A DNA stretch of 64,000 nucleotides from contig NZ_FUXX01000007.1 of assembly GCF_900167015.1 (NCBI RefSeq), forward strand, positions 16,174-80,173, written 5' to 3'. This document shows positions 38,740-49,399 of this stretch, in pieces. The notes under the pieces are model-generated. The model searched no databases and was not told where the DNA came from. It was given only the letters and a program-made list of their open reading frames with translations. Each line of letters opens with the position of its first letter. Position 1 is the stretch's first letter. Position numbers and translations under genes: made by a program. The DNA comes from Succinivibrio dextrinosolvens DSM 3072 (GTDB lineage: Bacteria > Pseudomonadota > Gammaproteobacteria > Enterobacterales > Succinivibrionaceae).

Positions 38740-41583
38740 CTAATAGCCTCTCTCAAGTATTGGTTTTAAAAATTGACCTGTGAATGATTCCTTGCATTCA
38801 CATACTTCTTCAGGTGTTCCACAGACGATTATATTTCCGCCGTTTCTTCCACCTTCAGGTCCTAAGTCGATAAGATAATCTGCAGATTTGATTACGTCAA
38901 GGTTATGTTCAATAACAATTACAGTATTACCCTGATCTCTCAATCTGGTCAGAACCTCTAACAGTAGCTTAACATCTTCAAAATGAAGGCCTGTGGTTGG
39001 CTCATCAAGAATATAAAGAGTCTTTCCTGTTGCTTTCTTTGAAAGTTCCTTTGAAAGCTTGATTCTCTGAGCCTCTCCTCCAGAGAAGGTTGTTGCTGCC
39101 TGTCCTAAGGTAATATAGGAAAGACCGACATCCATCAGAGTTTGTAATTTTGAAGCAATGGAAGGTACAGCTCCGAAAAACTCCAGTGCCTGTTCTATAT
39201 TCATTTCAAGAACATCTGAGATGGTCTTACCCTTGTATAGAACCTCCAGAGTTTCTCTGTTATATCTCTTACCGTCGCACTCTTCGCATTTAACATAAAC
39301 ATCAGGCATGAAGTTCATTGATACCTTGATGGTTCCATCACCCTGACAGGCTTCACATCTTCCGCCCTTAACATTAAAGGAGAATCTTCCTGCGTTATAA
39401 CCTCTTGCTCTTGCCTCAGGAGTTTTAGCAAAAAGCTCTCGTATATCGGAGAACAGTCCTACATAGGTAGCAGGATTTGAGCGCGGAGTTCTACCGATTG
39501 GACTCTGGTCGATACAGATAATCTTGTCAAAGTTCTCAAGACCTTCAATCTCTCTGTATGGAGCCGGATCATCATTTGCGGTAACACCGTTGAGCTCTCT
39601 CTCTGCGACTCTTACAAGAGTATCGTTAACCAGAGTTGATTTTCCTGAGCCTGAAACACCGGTTACAACCACAAAGCATCCGACAGGGAAGGACACATCA
39701 ATATTCTTAAGATTATTGCCGGTGCATCCCTTGAGAGTCAGCATCTTGGATTTCTTTGCTTTGATTCTCTTCTTCGGAATCTCAATACGTCTTTTGCCAG
39801 AGAGGTATTTTCCTGTTAGAGACTGCTCGCTCTTTTCAATATCATCAACAGTACCCTGAGCGATAACCTCTCCGCCATTAATTCCTGCCGCAGGTCCAAT
39901 ATCAATAATCTGATCCGCTGCTCTCATGGTGTCTTCATCATGTTCTACCACAATAACAGTATTACCGATATCTCGAAGATTTTTCAGCGCGCTTAAAAGT
40001 TTTGCATTATCCCTCTGATGCAGACCGATACTTGGTTCATCAAGTACATACATAACACCTGTCAGGCCTGCTCCAATCTGACTTGCAAGTCTGATTCGCT
40101 GTGCCTCACCGCCTGAAAGAGTTTCTGCTGAACGGGAAAGGGTAAGGTAGCCTAGTCCAACGTTAATCAGAAAGCCTAGTCTTGCTTTGATTTCCTTTAA
40201 AACTCTTGATGCGATGTTTTTTTCCTGTTCTGTCAGCTGAATTTCTGAAAAGAACTGATAACACTCCTGTATAGAGTAGTTATTAATCTCAGGGAGAGAT
40301 TTATTGTTCACAAAAACATTGCAGTATTCTTTCTTGAGTCTAGCTCCGTGACAGTCTGGGCAAGGAAGAGGTCTCATCAGCTTTGAGATATAGACTCTCA
40401 CATACTCGGATTCGGTTTCACGGGATCTTCTTTCGTAATTTGTAATAACACCTTCGAAAGGCTCAATACTGGTTTGTGATTTCTTGCCGCCAGAGTAGAC
40501 AAGCTTCATTGGAATAGCAGTTGTTCCTGAGCCATACATGATAATGTCTACTTCTTTCTTTGTAAGCTCACTAAAAGGCTTCTGCAGATCAATATCATAA
40601 TAATCAGCTACGGCTTCAAGCTCCTTGAAATAGAATGGATTTCTTCTATCCCATCCAAGGATTGCTCCCTCATATATGGATTTTGTTTTATCTGGAACAA
40701 TTTTATCTATATCCAGAACCATCATTGCACCAAGACCTTCACACTTAGGACAGTATCCGTGAGGATTGTTAAATGAGAAATCTCTTGGTTCCAGTTCAGG
40801 AATTGAGTATCCGCAGATAGGGCATGAGTAGTGTGATGAAAATAGAATCTCGTCCTCTTTCTTGTGTTCGTCCATTGGACAGACAACAGCAATTCCATCT
40901 GAATACTTGAGCGCGGTTTCAAATGAATCTGCAAGACGTTGTTTTAAATCTGGCTTAACCTTGATTCTATCCACAACGATATCAATATCGTGCTTTTCTC
41001 TTAAGGCCAGATCTGGCGGATCTGAAAGATCGCAGATTTCACCGTCAACACGGGCGCGAATGAATCCGTCTTTTGCCAGATCAGCAAAAAGCTGTTTGTA
41101 CTCACCCTTTCTTCCGCGAACCACAGGAGAGAGGATCATAATCTTTGTTCCTTCAGGCTGTTCCATAACAGCATCTACCATCTGGCTAATGGTCTGTGCC
41201 TTTAGAACAGTTCCGTGTTCAGGACATCTTGCCTCACCTATACGTGCCCATATAAGTCTTAGATAGTCATGGATTTCGGTAATGGTTCCAACTGTTGATC
41301 TTGGATTGTGAGAGGTTGCTTTCTGCTCAATTGAAATTGCAGGGGATAATCCTTCAATAGAATCCACATCAGGTTTGTCCATTAATGACAGGAACTGACG
41401 TGCGTATGCTGAAAGAGATTCAACATATCGGCGCTGACCCTCTGCATACAGAGTATCGAAGGCCAGAGATGATTTTCCTGAACCGGATCTTCCTGTGATA
41501 ACACAGAGCTTGTTTCTTGGAATGGTTAGATTCAGGTTTTTAAGATTATGGGTGCGAGCACCGCGAATTACGATTTTATCCAT
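38740..41583 (-). CDS. uvrA: Excinuclease ABC subunit A
   Basis: A 947-residue DNA damage sensor of nucleotide excision repair. It has two ATPase modules: [20 protein letters not shown] near residue 32 and [15 protein letters not shown] near 645. Signature motifs are [12 protein letters not shown] and [12 protein letters not shown]. Zinc modules are CPICGY...CPKCEG and CEACQG...CEECDG. All expected motifs are intact. It diverges from ssb, and the LexA-like box between them could control both, as in E. coli. Confidence 0.98.
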   Translation of the reverse strand: MDKIVIRGARTHNLKNLNLTIPRNKLCVITGRSGSGKSSLAFDTLYAEGQRRYVESLSAYARQFLSLMDKPDVDSIEGLSPAISIEQKATSHNPRSTVGTITEIHDYLRLIWARIGEARCPEHGTVLKAQTISQMVDAVMEQPEGTKIMILSPVVRGRKGEYKQLFADLAKDGFIRARVDGEICDLSDPPDLALREKHDIDIVVDRIKVKPDLKQRLADSFETALKYSDGIAVVCPMDEHKKEDEILFSSHYSCPICGYSIPELEPRDFSFNNPHGYCPKCEGLGAMMVLDIDKIVPDKTKSIYEGAILGWDRRNPFYFKELEAVADYYDIDLQKPFSELTKKEVDIIMYGSGTTAIPMKLVYSGGKKSQTSIEPFEGVITNYERRSRETESEYVRVYISKLMRPLPCPDCHGARLKKEYCNVFVNNKSLPEINNYSIQECYQFFSEIQLTEQEKNIASRVLKEIKARLGFLINVGLGYLTLSRSAETLSGGEAQRIRLASQIGAGLTGVMYVLDEPSIGLHQRDNAKLLSALKNLRDIGNTVIVVEHDEDTMRAADQIIDIGPAAGINGGEVIAQGTVDDIEKSEQSLTGKYLSGKRRIEIPKKRIKAKKSKMLTLKGCTGNNLKNIDVSFPVGCFVVVTGVSGSGKSTLVNDTLVRVAERELNGVTANDDPAPYREIEGLENFDKIICIDQSPIGRTPRSNPATYVGLFSDIRELFAKTPEARARGYNAGRFSFNVKGGRCEACQGDGTIKVSMNFMPDVYVKCEECDGKRYNRETLEVLYKGKTISDVLEMNIEQALEFFGAVPSIASKLQTLMDVGLSYITLGQAATTFSGGEAQRIKLSKELSKKATGKTLYILDEPTTGLHFEDVKLLLEVLTRLRDQGNTVIVIEHNLDVIKSADYLIDLGPEGGRNGGNIIVCGTPEEVCECKESFTGQFLKPILERGY

Positions 41584-41912
41584 TTGTACAATATTATCAT
41601 TTACACTTGATTCGCTAATTGTACATTAAACATGTATTGTAGGATTAATCTAAAAAAGACAAAAATAATCAGTAACGATTTCTAATAACATAAACAATAA
41701 AAAATTCAGAGCACAGTTCTTAGCTAAACATATTGAAAAGAAAGGAGAAAAAGATTTACTCTTAATTCTGATCTCTGTATATGGGTACTTTTGGATATGC
41801 TTAGAAAAAGGCTAAAGAAATTCAGTGTAATAATATACAGGTTAAACATTATCAATTCGTCGATTCTTAAAGGATAATCACTTTTAGCTCGGCATATTTA
41901 CAAGGACTTTAT
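41584..41912. promoter_or_regulatory. Divergent uvrA-ssb intergenic region with a LexA-like box
   Basis: GTGTAATAATATACAG at 41825-41840 matches the LexA consensus CTGT-N8-ACAG at all but one of the eight conserved bases and has an AT spacer. It lies about 73 bases before ssb. E. coli has a shared SOS box in the same intergenic position. The remainder is AT-rich with no gene; CTGTATAT at about 41775 is only a half site. Confidence 0.65.
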
Positions 41913-42467
41913 ATGACTCGTGGAGTTAACAAAGTAATTTTAATTGGTAATCTTGGTGATGAGCCTGTATTTAGAACAACCGGTTCTGGAACATCTGTTG
42001 CCAATGTTTCAATGGTGACAAATGAAGTTCGCAGAAATGCAGAATCAGGTCAGATGACTGAGATTGCCGAGTGGCACAGGGTTGTTTTATGGGGCAGACT
42101 GGCTGAAATAGCTAAAAAGTGGCTTCATAAGGGAGCACTGGTATATGTTGAGGGAAAACTCAGAACCCGTTCATTCACTGACAAGCAGAATGTAAAAAAG
42201 AGCGTTACTGAGATTGTAGCTGATGAACTGCAGATGTTAGGTCCTTCAAAGACACATTCTGGGGAAGAATCTTTCTCATCTCATTCTTTTGCAGCTCCTA
42301 AGAACAGCGCCGTAATGCAGAATGATAATTCTCCATATGGAAATCCTTCAGCTCAGTCCTCTATACTCAATGAGCTTGGCTTCCCTAATCAGAGTTCCGT
42401 ACCATCTAATCCAGAGCCTGCAATTGTTGTAGACGGAAATGATGATACCGATGATCTGCCATTCTAA
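41913..42467 (+). CDS. ssb: Single-stranded DNA-binding protein
   Basis: A 184-residue protein with an N-terminal OB fold (TRGVNKVILIGNLGDEPVF, AEWHRVVLWGRLAEIA, GALVYVEGKLRTRSF). A flexible Ser/Pro/Asn-rich linker follows, ending in the acidic tip DDTDDLPF, which recruits repair and replication proteins. It coats single-stranded DNA. A LexA-like box upstream suggests SOS control. Confidence 0.97.
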   Translation: MTRGVNKVILIGNLGDEPVFRTTGSGTSVANVSMVTNEVRRNAESGQMTEIAEWHRVVLWGRLAEIAKKWLHKGALVYVEGKLRTRSFTDKQNVKKSVTEIVADELQMLGPSKTHSGEESFSSHSFAAPKNSAVMQNDNSPYGNPSAQSSILNELGFPNQSSVPSNPEPAIVVDGNDDTDDLPF

Positions 42468-42475
42468 AAAAGAAG

Positions 42476-42502
42476 AACACAGCAAAACTAACTTGCTGTG
42501 TT
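42476..42502 (+). terminator. Rho-independent terminator of ssb
   Basis: AACACAGCAA (42476-42485) pairs perfectly with TTGCTGTGTT (42493-42502), followed by a short T-containing tail (TC ATTATTTC). Confidence 0.75.
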
Positions 42503-42800
42503 TCATTATTTCTGTTTTTTAAAACGTCATACGTATGAAAAACTAATTTACATCTCAGAAGTGCAACTTTAAGCACATTTTTGACATTTCTTTTCTACCT
42601 GTTTTGAAAAAAATAATAATCAACCCAACTTTCAATTCCACATTAATCACAAAATACGCATTCATAAAGGAAAAATTTAATGCATATCAGATAAATCTAA
42701 GCAAAAGATTTATGTTCGTGTGATATACTTTTTACCAAACTGTTGTGTAGAACAGTAAAAATATATAGCCTTAATAATCCTGGCATTTGGACCTTAATAA
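42503..42800 (+). promoter_or_regulatory. mreB upstream region with inverted repeats
   Basis: There is no gene here. ATAAATC (42691-42697) faces GATTTAT (42707-42713), and ACTGTT (42739-42744) faces AACAGT (42751-42756). TATACT (42723-42728) between them may be a -10 box, but no good -35 is seen. The second hairpin would lie in the mreB leader. Confidence 0.35.
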
Positions 42801-43850
42801 ATGTTTAAGAAATTACGTAGCATGTTCTCTAACGATCTATCAATCGATTTAGGAACTGCAAATACTCTAGTTTATATCAAGAATAAAGGTATCGTTCTAA
42901 ACGAGCCTTCTGTTGTGGCTGTTCGCATGGATAGAAATGGTGGAGCTCAGCGTAAAGTTGATGCTGTAGGTAAGGCCGCAAAGACAATGTTAGGTCGTAG
43001 CCCTGACAATCTGGAAGTTATTCGCCCAATGAAGGATGGCGTTATCGCTGACTTCCAGTACACAGAGAAAATGTTGCAGTACTTTATTTCAAAGGTTCTG
43101 CAGGGTTCTCATTTTATGCCATTCAAGCCAAGTCCTCGTGTTCTGGTTTGCGTTCCTTGTGGCGCTACTCAGGTTGAGCGCAGAGCAATCCGTGAGTCAG
43201 TTGAGGGTGCTGGTGCATCAGAAGTTTTCTTAATCACAGAGCCTATGGCTGCAGCTATCGGTGCTGGTCTTCCTGTATCAGAGGCTAAAGGTTCTATGAT
43301 TGTTGATATCGGTGGTGGTACCACTGAAGTTGCTATCATTTCATTAAACGGTATTGTTTACTCAAGCTCTGTTCGTATCGGTGGTAACCGTTTCGATCAG
43401 TCAATTATTGATTACGTAAGAAATACCAAGCGTTATGAAATCGGTGAGGCTACCGCTGAACAGGTTAAGATTGAGATCGGTTCTGCTTATGCTGAGCAGG
43501 AAATGCATGAGATGGAAGTTCGCGGAAGATCTGTTGTTGAAGGTGTTCCTCGTTCATTCACTCTGAACTCCAATGAGATCCTTGAAGCCTTGTCTGATCC
43601 TATCAAGGGTATTGTTGCTGCTGTTCGTACCGCTTTGGAGAAGTCTCCTCCAGAGTTAGCTGCTGATATCGCTCAGCACGGAATGATGTTATCTGGTGGT
43701 GGTGCTTTACTACACAATCTGGATAAGTTATTACGTGAGGAAACTGGTATCCCAGTAACAATCGCTGAGGATCCTCTAACCTGCGTTGCTCGTGGTGGCG
43801 GTAAAGCACTTGAGATGTACGACGCTCAGGATAACGAGATTTTTGATTAA
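42801..43850 (+). CDS. mreB: Rod-shape determining protein MreB
   Basis: A 349-residue bacterial actin. Nucleotide-site motifs are [15 protein letters not shown] (phosphate 1), [16 protein letters not shown] (phosphate 2) and [13 protein letters not shown] (adenosine). It forms membrane-bound filaments that guide lateral wall synthesis, so the cell is likely rod- or spiral-shaped. CGT/GGT-rich codons suggest high expression. It heads mreBCD. Confidence 0.98.
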   Translation: MFKKLRSMFSNDLSIDLGTANTLVYIKNKGIVLNEPSVVAVRMDRNGGAQRKVDAVGKAAKTMLGRSPDNLEVIRPMKDGVIADFQYTEKMLQYFISKVLQGSHFMPFKPSPRVLVCVPCGATQVERRAIRESVEGAGASEVFLITEPMAAAIGAGLPVSEAKGSMIVDIGGGTTEVAIISLNGIVYSSSVRIGGNRFDQSIIDYVRNTKRYEIGEATAEQVKIEIGSAYAEQEMHEMEVRGRSVVEGVPRSFTLNSNEILEALSDPIKGIVAAVRTALEKSPPELAADIAQHGMMLSGGGALLHNLDKLLREETGIPVTIAEDPLTCVARGGGKALEMYDAQDNEIFD

Positions 43851-43867
43851 AAAATATTAATACTTTT

Positions 43868-43945
43868 GCAGGATGATTTTGTTCATTAGCACATGTCATT
43901 CTGCAGTTGAGGTTAATAGACTCCCATCAGACATGATGGGCGTTT
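43868..43945 (+). promoter_or_regulatory. Two hairpins between mreB and mreC
   Basis: GCAGGATGA (43868-43876) pairs with TCATTCTGC (43896-43904) with one G-U pair. CCCATCA (43923-43929) pairs perfectly with TGATGGG (43934-43940) and is followed by CGTTTTGTTTTG. The second looks like a weak terminator that would lower mreCD transcription relative to mreB. Confidence 0.55.
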
Positions 43946-43966
43946 TGTTTTGATGAAGGAATTGAT

Positions 43967-44980
43967 TTGAAAAACTCAGATCAGCAGAATTCTTTAGTTC
44001 ATTTCCGATTCGGATTTGTCCTGCTTTTAACTCTGGTGGTTATGGCTTTGGATGTCCGTTCTAAATTCTTGTCAGATTTCAGATACTATGTGGAATCTGC
44101 ACTTTATCCTGTTCTTGTTTTTGCTGATTCTCCTCATTCCGTTGGAAAGATGATGTCTACTCAGTTTAAGAGTCATTCTGAACTGATTAAGGAAAACGAG
44201 CAGCTTTCAACAGAAAACTTTATGCAGAGAGCCAATACCTTAAGACTAAAAGATCTAGAGGATGAGAATCAGGCTTTACGTAAGCTATTAAACTCACCTG
44301 TAAGACAGAACATCAAGAGACTGTTTGCCGAGGTTGTTGACGTTGATCCTGATCCTTACCTGAGCCGCGTTACCGTTAATCGTGGTACCAGCTCTGATGT
44401 TTATGAGGGTATGCCTGTTATTACTGACAAAGGTCTTGTTGGTCAGGTAATGGATGCAAACTATTCCTATTCAAGAGTTCTTCTTTTAACCGATCCTAAC
44501 TGTCAGATTCCTGTAATCGATTCAAGATCTTCTGTAAGAGCAATCTGCGTCGGTTCAGGTTCTCATGCAGAGATTATTATCAATAATGTTCCTCGTACAG
44601 CTGATATTAAAGAAGGCGATATGCTTTTAACCTCAGGAATCGGTGGAGTTTATCCAAAAGGATATCCTGTTGCAGTTGTAACCTCTGTAGGTATTTCTGA
44701 TTCTCAGCCGTTTGCTGCTATCAAGGCCAGACCGCTGGTTGAAACTGATAAGATGCGTTATGTGCTGATGTTCGGTGCTAATAATGATAGTACCGATGCA
44801 GAGGAGTATGCTCTTCAGGCAAAACAGCTTACAGATGATAAGAATATTCTTCATCAGAAAAAGGTTAAGGAGCTGATTGATACACTTTCTGTAAAGAAGA
44901 GCAATAAGGCTGATAATTCTGAGAAAAAAGATCAGAATTCTGGCGATAAGAAAAATAAAGTAGGTGGTACAAATGATTAG
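43967..44980 (+). CDS. mreC: Rod-shape determining protein MreC
   Basis: A 337-residue protein with one N-terminal membrane helix (FGFVLLLTLVVMALDV), a periplasmic coiled coil and a double beta-barrel domain. The barrel includes VDVDPDPYLSRVTVNRGTSS, YEGMPVITDKGLVGQV and LLTSGIGGVYPKGYPVAVV. The last 35 residues are Lys/Asp/Asn-rich. It links MreB to PBP2 and RodA. Start is TTG 43967 with AAGGA six bases upstream. Confidence 0.95.
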   Translation: MKNSDQQNSLVHFRFGFVLLLTLVVMALDVRSKFLSDFRYYVESALYPVLVFADSPHSVGKMMSTQFKSHSELIKENEQLSTENFMQRANTLRLKDLEDENQALRKLLNSPVRQNIKRLFAEVVDVDPDPYLSRVTVNRGTSSDVYEGMPVITDKGLVGQVMDANYSYSRVLLLTDPNCQIPVIDSRSSVRAICVGSGSHAEIIINNVPRTADIKEGDMLLTSGIGGVYPKGYPVAVVTSVGISDSQPFAAIKARPLVETDKMRYVLMFGANNDSTDAEEYALQAKQLTDDKNILHQKKVKELIDTLSVKKSNKADNSEKKDQNSGDKKNKVGGTND

Positions 44981-45494
44981 CGGAAAAGACAGCGGAAATT
45001 CCTTTCTGTTACTTTTAGTACCAATGCTGTTTATTGGTCTGATTCTTCAGATTATTCATCTTCCTGAAGTTATTTCTCTGAACAGACCGGATTTTCTAAC
45101 TCTTATTATTCTGTTCTTTGCTATTTACAGTAATTTCAGTCTGAAAATCGAGACCAGCTGGCTTGTTGGTATCTTCCTTGATTTGGCAACTGGTGCTCCA
45201 CTTGGAATCAATGCACTGATCATCTCTGCTCAGATTTATCTGATAACTACTCAGTTTAAGAATTTCTATAAATATAAAATATGGCAGCAGGTAATCATTG
45301 TAGGAATAATTAATTTCCTAGTAACAATTCTGTGTTACTGGGTTGAACACATTATTGGTCGCAGCTACTATGAAATCAATTTCCTGATTCCGTCTATATC
45401 AACAGCTGTATTCTGGCCAATAGTTTATTCTATCTGTCTGATTTTATGTTCTACCTTCTCTGTCAGCTCAGATGATAAAGAGAAGCTAGATTAG
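44973..45494 (+). CDS. mreD: Rod-shape determining protein MreD
   Basis: A protein of about 173 residues with five to six membrane helices. RPDFLTLIILFFAIYSNFSL and WLVGIFLDLATGAPLGINAL are typical of MreD. It overlaps the mreC end by 8 bases. The ATG 44973 (MISGKDSG) has AGGTGG at good spacing; a GTG at 44964 is the alternative. Confidence 0.93.
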   Translation: MISGKDSGNSFLLLLVPMLFIGLILQIIHLPEVISLNRPDFLTLIILFFAIYSNFSLKIETSWLVGIFLDLATGAPLGINALIISAQIYLITTQFKNFYKYKIWQQVIIVGIINFLVTILCYWVEHIIGRSYYEINFLIPSISTAVFWPIVYSICLILCSTFSVSSDDKEKLD

Positions 45495-45500
45495 GTATAA

Positions 45501-46085
45501 ATGACTAAACTTATCCTTGCCTCAGGATCTCCACGACGCAAAGAATTCATAAGCTATCTAGGTATTGATTATGATGTGGAGATTCCTAATATTGATGAAT
45601 CTCCTGTACAGGGAGAAACTCCAAGCGAACTTGTATTAAGATTGTCCTGTTTGAAGGCTGATTTCATCTCCAAGAAACACAGTGATTCTGTAGTTATTGC
45701 TGCTGACACTGTTGTCTGTTTTAATGGTATGATTCTGGGGAAACCTTCTTCAAGAGAAGATGCCTTCAACATGATAAAAATGCTTCAGGGGCATACTCAT
45801 ACCGTGTATACCGGAGTTACTGTTCAGAAAGGAAATCTTAAAAGAAGTAAGGTTGTTTCAACTGAAGTTACCTTCGATTCCATGGATGATGATTTCATAA
45901 GAAATTATGTCTCCTCTGGAGAGTGCGACGATAAAGCTGGAGCTTATGCTATTCAGGGAATAGCTTCAATGTTTATTTCCCAGGTAAAAGGATCAGTAAG
46001 TTCAGTCGTAGGTTTACCTATTAACGAAGTTGTTAAGTATTTAAGAGAATTTGGTCTAGAAATTCCAGTCTCAAAGGTGTGTTGA
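45501..46085 (+). CDS. maf: Maf family nucleoside triphosphate pyrophosphatase (YhdE-like)
   Basis: A 194-residue house-cleaning phosphatase. LILASGSPRRKEFISYLG at the start, VIAADTVVCFNGMILGKP and DKAGAYAIQGIASMFI are the Maf signature segments. The gene context after mreBCD matches yhdE, which hydrolyses dTTP, UTP and modified pyrimidine nucleotides. Its stop codon overlaps the tldD start (TGATG). Confidence 0.94.
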   Translation: MTKLILASGSPRRKEFISYLGIDYDVEIPNIDESPVQGETPSELVLRLSCLKADFISKKHSDSVVIAADTVVCFNGMILGKPSSREDAFNMIKMLQGHTHTVYTGVTVQKGNLKRSKVVSTEVTFDSMDDDFIRNYVSSGECDDKAGAYAIQGIASMFISQVKGSVSSVVGLPINEVVKYLREFGLEIPVSKVC

Positions 46086-47524
46086 TGAATACATACGAAA
46101 AAGCCTCCAAGATACTTTGGAATAACACAGATATCAATCTGGAAGTTGCTCAGAAAGCGCTTAATCATTTGAATTCAAGAGAAATTGATTTTGGTGATTT
46201 ATTCTTTGAAAGAAGTGTTGCTGAGGGATTTTTTCTTGAAGAAGGAATCGTAAAAGGCGGATCTTTCAGTATTTCTCAGGGGGTTGGTGTCAGAGCGGTA
46301 TTAGGAGCCAAATCCGGATTTGCCTATTCAGATGTTCTGGATGAAAAGTCTCTTATGGAAGCCTGTTCTGCAGCACATAGCATCAGTCACGGCCATAGCT
46401 GTAATCGTGAAAAGATTGTTGTTTCAAAAGGAGAAACCAAACCTCTCTATGTGGATGATGATCCTATAGCTGCAATGGATAAGGCTCAAAAGGCCGCCTT
46501 GCTTGAGATTCTGGATAAAAAAGCCAGAGCTTTAGATCCAAGAGTTGTTCAGGTTATGGGCAGTCTTAACTGTTCGTATTCAACAACCATGGTAATGCCT
46601 ACAGATGGTCCTTCAAGATGCGATATTAAACCAATCTGCAACATTTCTGTAAGTGTGGTCATGGAGCACAAAGGTCGCAAGGAAGAAGGCTTTGCTGCAA
46701 CCGGTGGAGCTGTTCTTTTCAATACTCTGCTTAAAGACGACACTTTAGATAATCTTGCAAAAGAGGCTGTAAGAATGGCATCTGTTAATATGGAAGCTAT
46801 TCCTGCTCCTGCTGGAACTATGCCTGTTGTTTTAGGTGCTGGATGGCCAGGTGTTCTGGTTCATGAGGCTGTAGGTCATGGTCTTGAAGGTGATTTCAAC
46901 AGAACCGGTTCTTCTGCATATTCAGGAAAAATCGGTCAGAAGGTTGCCTCAAGTGCATGTACCATTATTGATGATGGTACTATCCCAAATCGCAGAGGTT
47001 CTTTATCATTTGATGATGAAGGTACAGATTCAGCATGTAATGTCCTGATTGAAAAGGGTATCCTCAAGGGATATATGCAGGATAAGCAGAATGCCATGCT
47101 GATGAATATGAAACCTACAGGAAACGGCAGACGTCAGAGTTACAACTGCATGCCTATTCCTAGAATGACCAATACTTTCCTTCAGAATGGCGAGTATGAC
47201 AAGGACGAGATAATATCATCTGTTAAGAACGGTATTTATGCTGTTAACTTCCGTGGCGGTCAGGTTGATATTACCTCTGGTGAATTTGTATTCTCAGCTT
47301 CAGAGGCCTATCTGATTGAAAATGGAAAGGTTACATCACCTATTAAGGGCGCTACCCTTATTGGCAATGGACCTAAGACCATGCAGCAGGTGTCAATGGT
47401 TGGAAACAACCTTGAATTTGACTGCGGTATTGGCATGTGCGGAAAAGCCGGTCAGGGCGCTGCAGTGGGTATTGGTCAACCTACAGTTAAAATTGACTCG
47501 ATTACTGTGGGTGGCACAAATTAA
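46085..47524 (+). CDS. tldD: Metalloprotease TldD
   Basis: A protein of about 479 residues and catalytic half of the TldD/TldE protease. The zinc motif HEAVGHGLEGD (HExxxH) lies near residue 260. Also visible are SGFAYSDVLDEKSLMEA, GTDSACNVLIEKGILKGYMQD and MCGKAGQGAAVGIGQPT. TldD/E processes microcin and CcdA-type peptides. Its partner pmbA lies at 55.2 kb. rng and yhdP, which separate maf from tldD in E. coli, are absent here. Confidence 0.96.
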   Translation: MNTYEKASKILWNNTDINLEVAQKALNHLNSREIDFGDLFFERSVAEGFFLEEGIVKGGSFSISQGVGVRAVLGAKSGFAYSDVLDEKSLMEACSAAHSISHGHSCNREKIVVSKGETKPLYVDDDPIAAMDKAQKAALLEILDKKARALDPRVVQVMGSLNCSYSTTMVMPTDGPSRCDIKPICNISVSVVMEHKGRKEEGFAATGGAVLFNTLLKDDTLDNLAKEAVRMASVNMEAIPAPAGTMPVVLGAGWPGVLVHEAVGHGLEGDFNRTGSSAYSGKIGQKVASSACTIIDDGTIPNRRGSLSFDDEGTDSACNVLIEKGILKGYMQDKQNAMLMNMKPTGNGRRQSYNCMPIPRMTNTFLQNGEYDKDEIISSVKNGIYAVNFRGGQVDITSGEFVFSASEAYLIENGKVTSPIKGATLIGNGPKTMQQVSMVGNNLEFDCGIGMCGKAGQGAAVGIGQPTVKIDSITVGGTN

Positions 47525-47553
47525 AAAAAGCTGCAGATAAAATTATCTGCAGC
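47523..47553 (-). terminator. Terminator of edd (minus strand), convergent with tldD
   Basis: GCTGCAGATA (47530-47539) and TATCTGCAGC (47544-47553) form a perfect 10-bp stem. On the minus strand it is followed by seven T residues. It overlaps the tldD stop and may serve both genes. Confidence 0.85.
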
Positions 47554-47587
47554 AGAACTTTCTTTTCTAAGATAATCCGTTGTCTTA

Positions 47588-49399
47588 TCAGTTCAGATAA
47601 AGAGCCTTAAACAGGAAGCTCGCTCCCTGATCTGCTGGCTGAACATTTTCTCTGCATATTCTAAACAGTGCTCGACCGTAGGTCTGCTCATCCTGTTCTA
47701 TATCAGGTTCTTCAGCATGCCTGTTTTCTAGAGATGTCATACAGTTGATTTCACCTTTTTCTGCATCAAAATCAATAAGGTCACCATCTTTCAGAAGGGA
47801 TATTAATCCTCCTTTCTTTGCTTCGGGTGACAGATGCAGCGCTGAAGGAATTCCTCCTGAAGCCCCAGATAATCTTCCGTCGGTCAGCAGAGCAACATGG
47901 AAACCAGCTTTCTGCAGATTACCAAGAACAGGCATCAGAGTATGGAGTTCCGGCATTCCTGAAGCGGCGGGGCCAGCGTATCTGACGACAATTACGGCAT
48001 CCTGATTCAGTTTTCCTTCCTTGTAAGCCTTCTGCACATCATACTGTGAGTTGAATACTTTAGCAGGAGCAACAACATGCATATGTTCTTTTGCAACCGC
48101 AGAAATCTTAATAACACTGTCGCCAAGATTTCCATGAAGAACCTTAAGTCCTCCCTGATCTCTGAAGCATCCTCCATCCGAGATTATGACCTCTGGATTT
48201 TTTGATTCTCCGCAGTCAACAAACTTTAGCTCTCCGTTTTCAATAACAGGAGTTGTCAGCTGATTAGAGAAATCTCCAAACACTGTCTGTACATCTTCAT
48301 GGAGAAGGTCTTTCTTTGCCAGTGCCTTTAAGAGTACAGGAACACCTCCGGCATTCTGAAGTGCGTTGATGTCGTAGCTGGCATTTGGATATACCTGTAC
48401 CAGTAGAGGTACAACCTCGGAGAGATCACTTATATCCTGCCATGTGATAATGTATCCCGCACTTCGGGCTATTGCAGGCATGTGCAGAGTATGATTAGTT
48501 GAGCCTCCTGATGCCAAAAGGGCAACCAGACCGTTTACAAGATTTTTGGCCGTAAGTGTTTTGTACAGAGGTTTGAAGTGTTTTCCCTGTCTGGTGCTGT
48601 CCACCATCATTTTTACGGCATAGTCAGTAAGTTTTTCTCTAAGCTCTGTATCAGGTGGGACAAATGCAGAGCCAGGAAGCATAAGTCCCATAGCTTCTAA
48701 AACCAGCTGATTGGTATTAGCTGTCCCATAGAATGTGCATGTTCCTTTTGAGTGGTAGCATTTGCACTCCATTCTCTGCAGTGCAATCTTATCGATTTTT
48801 CCTGCTGCAAAGTCCTGTCGGACCTCTGATTTCTCTTTATTGGAAATGCCTGTACTCATAGGCCCTGAAGGAATAAATGCGACTGGAAGATGGGCAAATG
48901 CAGCAGCTCCCATTAAAAGACCTGGACTGATCTTATCGCAAATTCCCAGGAGAAGCGCTCCATCAAATATATTGTGGGACATGGCAACAGCAACGCTTTG
49001 TGCAATCAGATCTCGAGAGAAAAGCGATATATCCATACCAGGCTGTCCTTGGGTTACTCCGTCACACATGGCCGGAACCATTCCTGCAACCTGACTGCTG
49101 GCTCCTACGGACTGTGCACTTTTTTCAATCTTTTGCGGGTAGTCCTTATAAGGACAGTGGGCACTTACCATGTCATTGTAGGCACTTATAATCGCAAGAT
49201 TAGGCCCTGTTCCTGTAATAAGGTTTTCCTTTGTTGAATTCTGAGCTCCTGCTGCAGCATGAGCAATATTTGAGCAGGTAAGAGTATCTCTGTCCCGATT
49301 TACTGAAGACTGAGCTTCAATCATCTGTAGATAGGCTTTTCTGGTAAGTTTAGAACGCTCCTCAATACGTCTTGTAACTTCTAGTATTATCTTATTCAT
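47588..49399 (-). CDS. edd: Phosphogluconate dehydratase
   Basis: An enzyme of about 603 residues of the IlvD/Edd family that converts 6-phosphogluconate to KDPG in the Entner-Doudoroff pathway. VPAMCDGVTQGQPGMDISLF, GICDKISPGLLMGA and MECKCYHSKGTCTFYGTANT contain the cluster cysteines. LTDGRLSGASGGIPSALHLS is the C-terminal signature. The HxKGTCTFYGTANTN form is that of Edd, not IlvD. The ATG 49399 has GAGG at good spacing and overlaps gntK. eda does not follow. Confidence 0.96.
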   Translation of the reverse strand: MNKIILEVTRRIEERSKLTRKAYLQMIEAQSSVNRDRDTLTCSNIAHAAAGAQNSTKENLITGTGPNLAIISAYNDMVSAHCPYKDYPQKIEKSAQSVGASSQVAGMVPAMCDGVTQGQPGMDISLFSRDLIAQSVAVAMSHNIFDGALLLGICDKISPGLLMGAAAFAHLPVAFIPSGPMSTGISNKEKSEVRQDFAAGKIDKIALQRMECKCYHSKGTCTFYGTANTNQLVLEAMGLMLPGSAFVPPDTELREKLTDYAVKMMVDSTRQGKHFKPLYKTLTAKNLVNGLVALLASGGSTNHTLHMPAIARSAGYIITWQDISDLSEVVPLLVQVYPNASYDINALQNAGGVPVLLKALAKKDLLHEDVQTVFGDFSNQLTTPVIENGELKFVDCGESKNPEVIISDGGCFRDQGGLKVLHGNLGDSVIKISAVAKEHMHVVAPAKVFNSQYDVQKAYKEGKLNQDAVIVVRYAGPAASGMPELHTLMPVLGNLQKAGFHVALLTDGRLSGASGGIPSALHLSPEAKKGGLISLLKDGDLIDFDAEKGEINCMTSLENRHAEEPDIEQDEQTYGRALFRICRENVQPADQGASFLFKALYLN

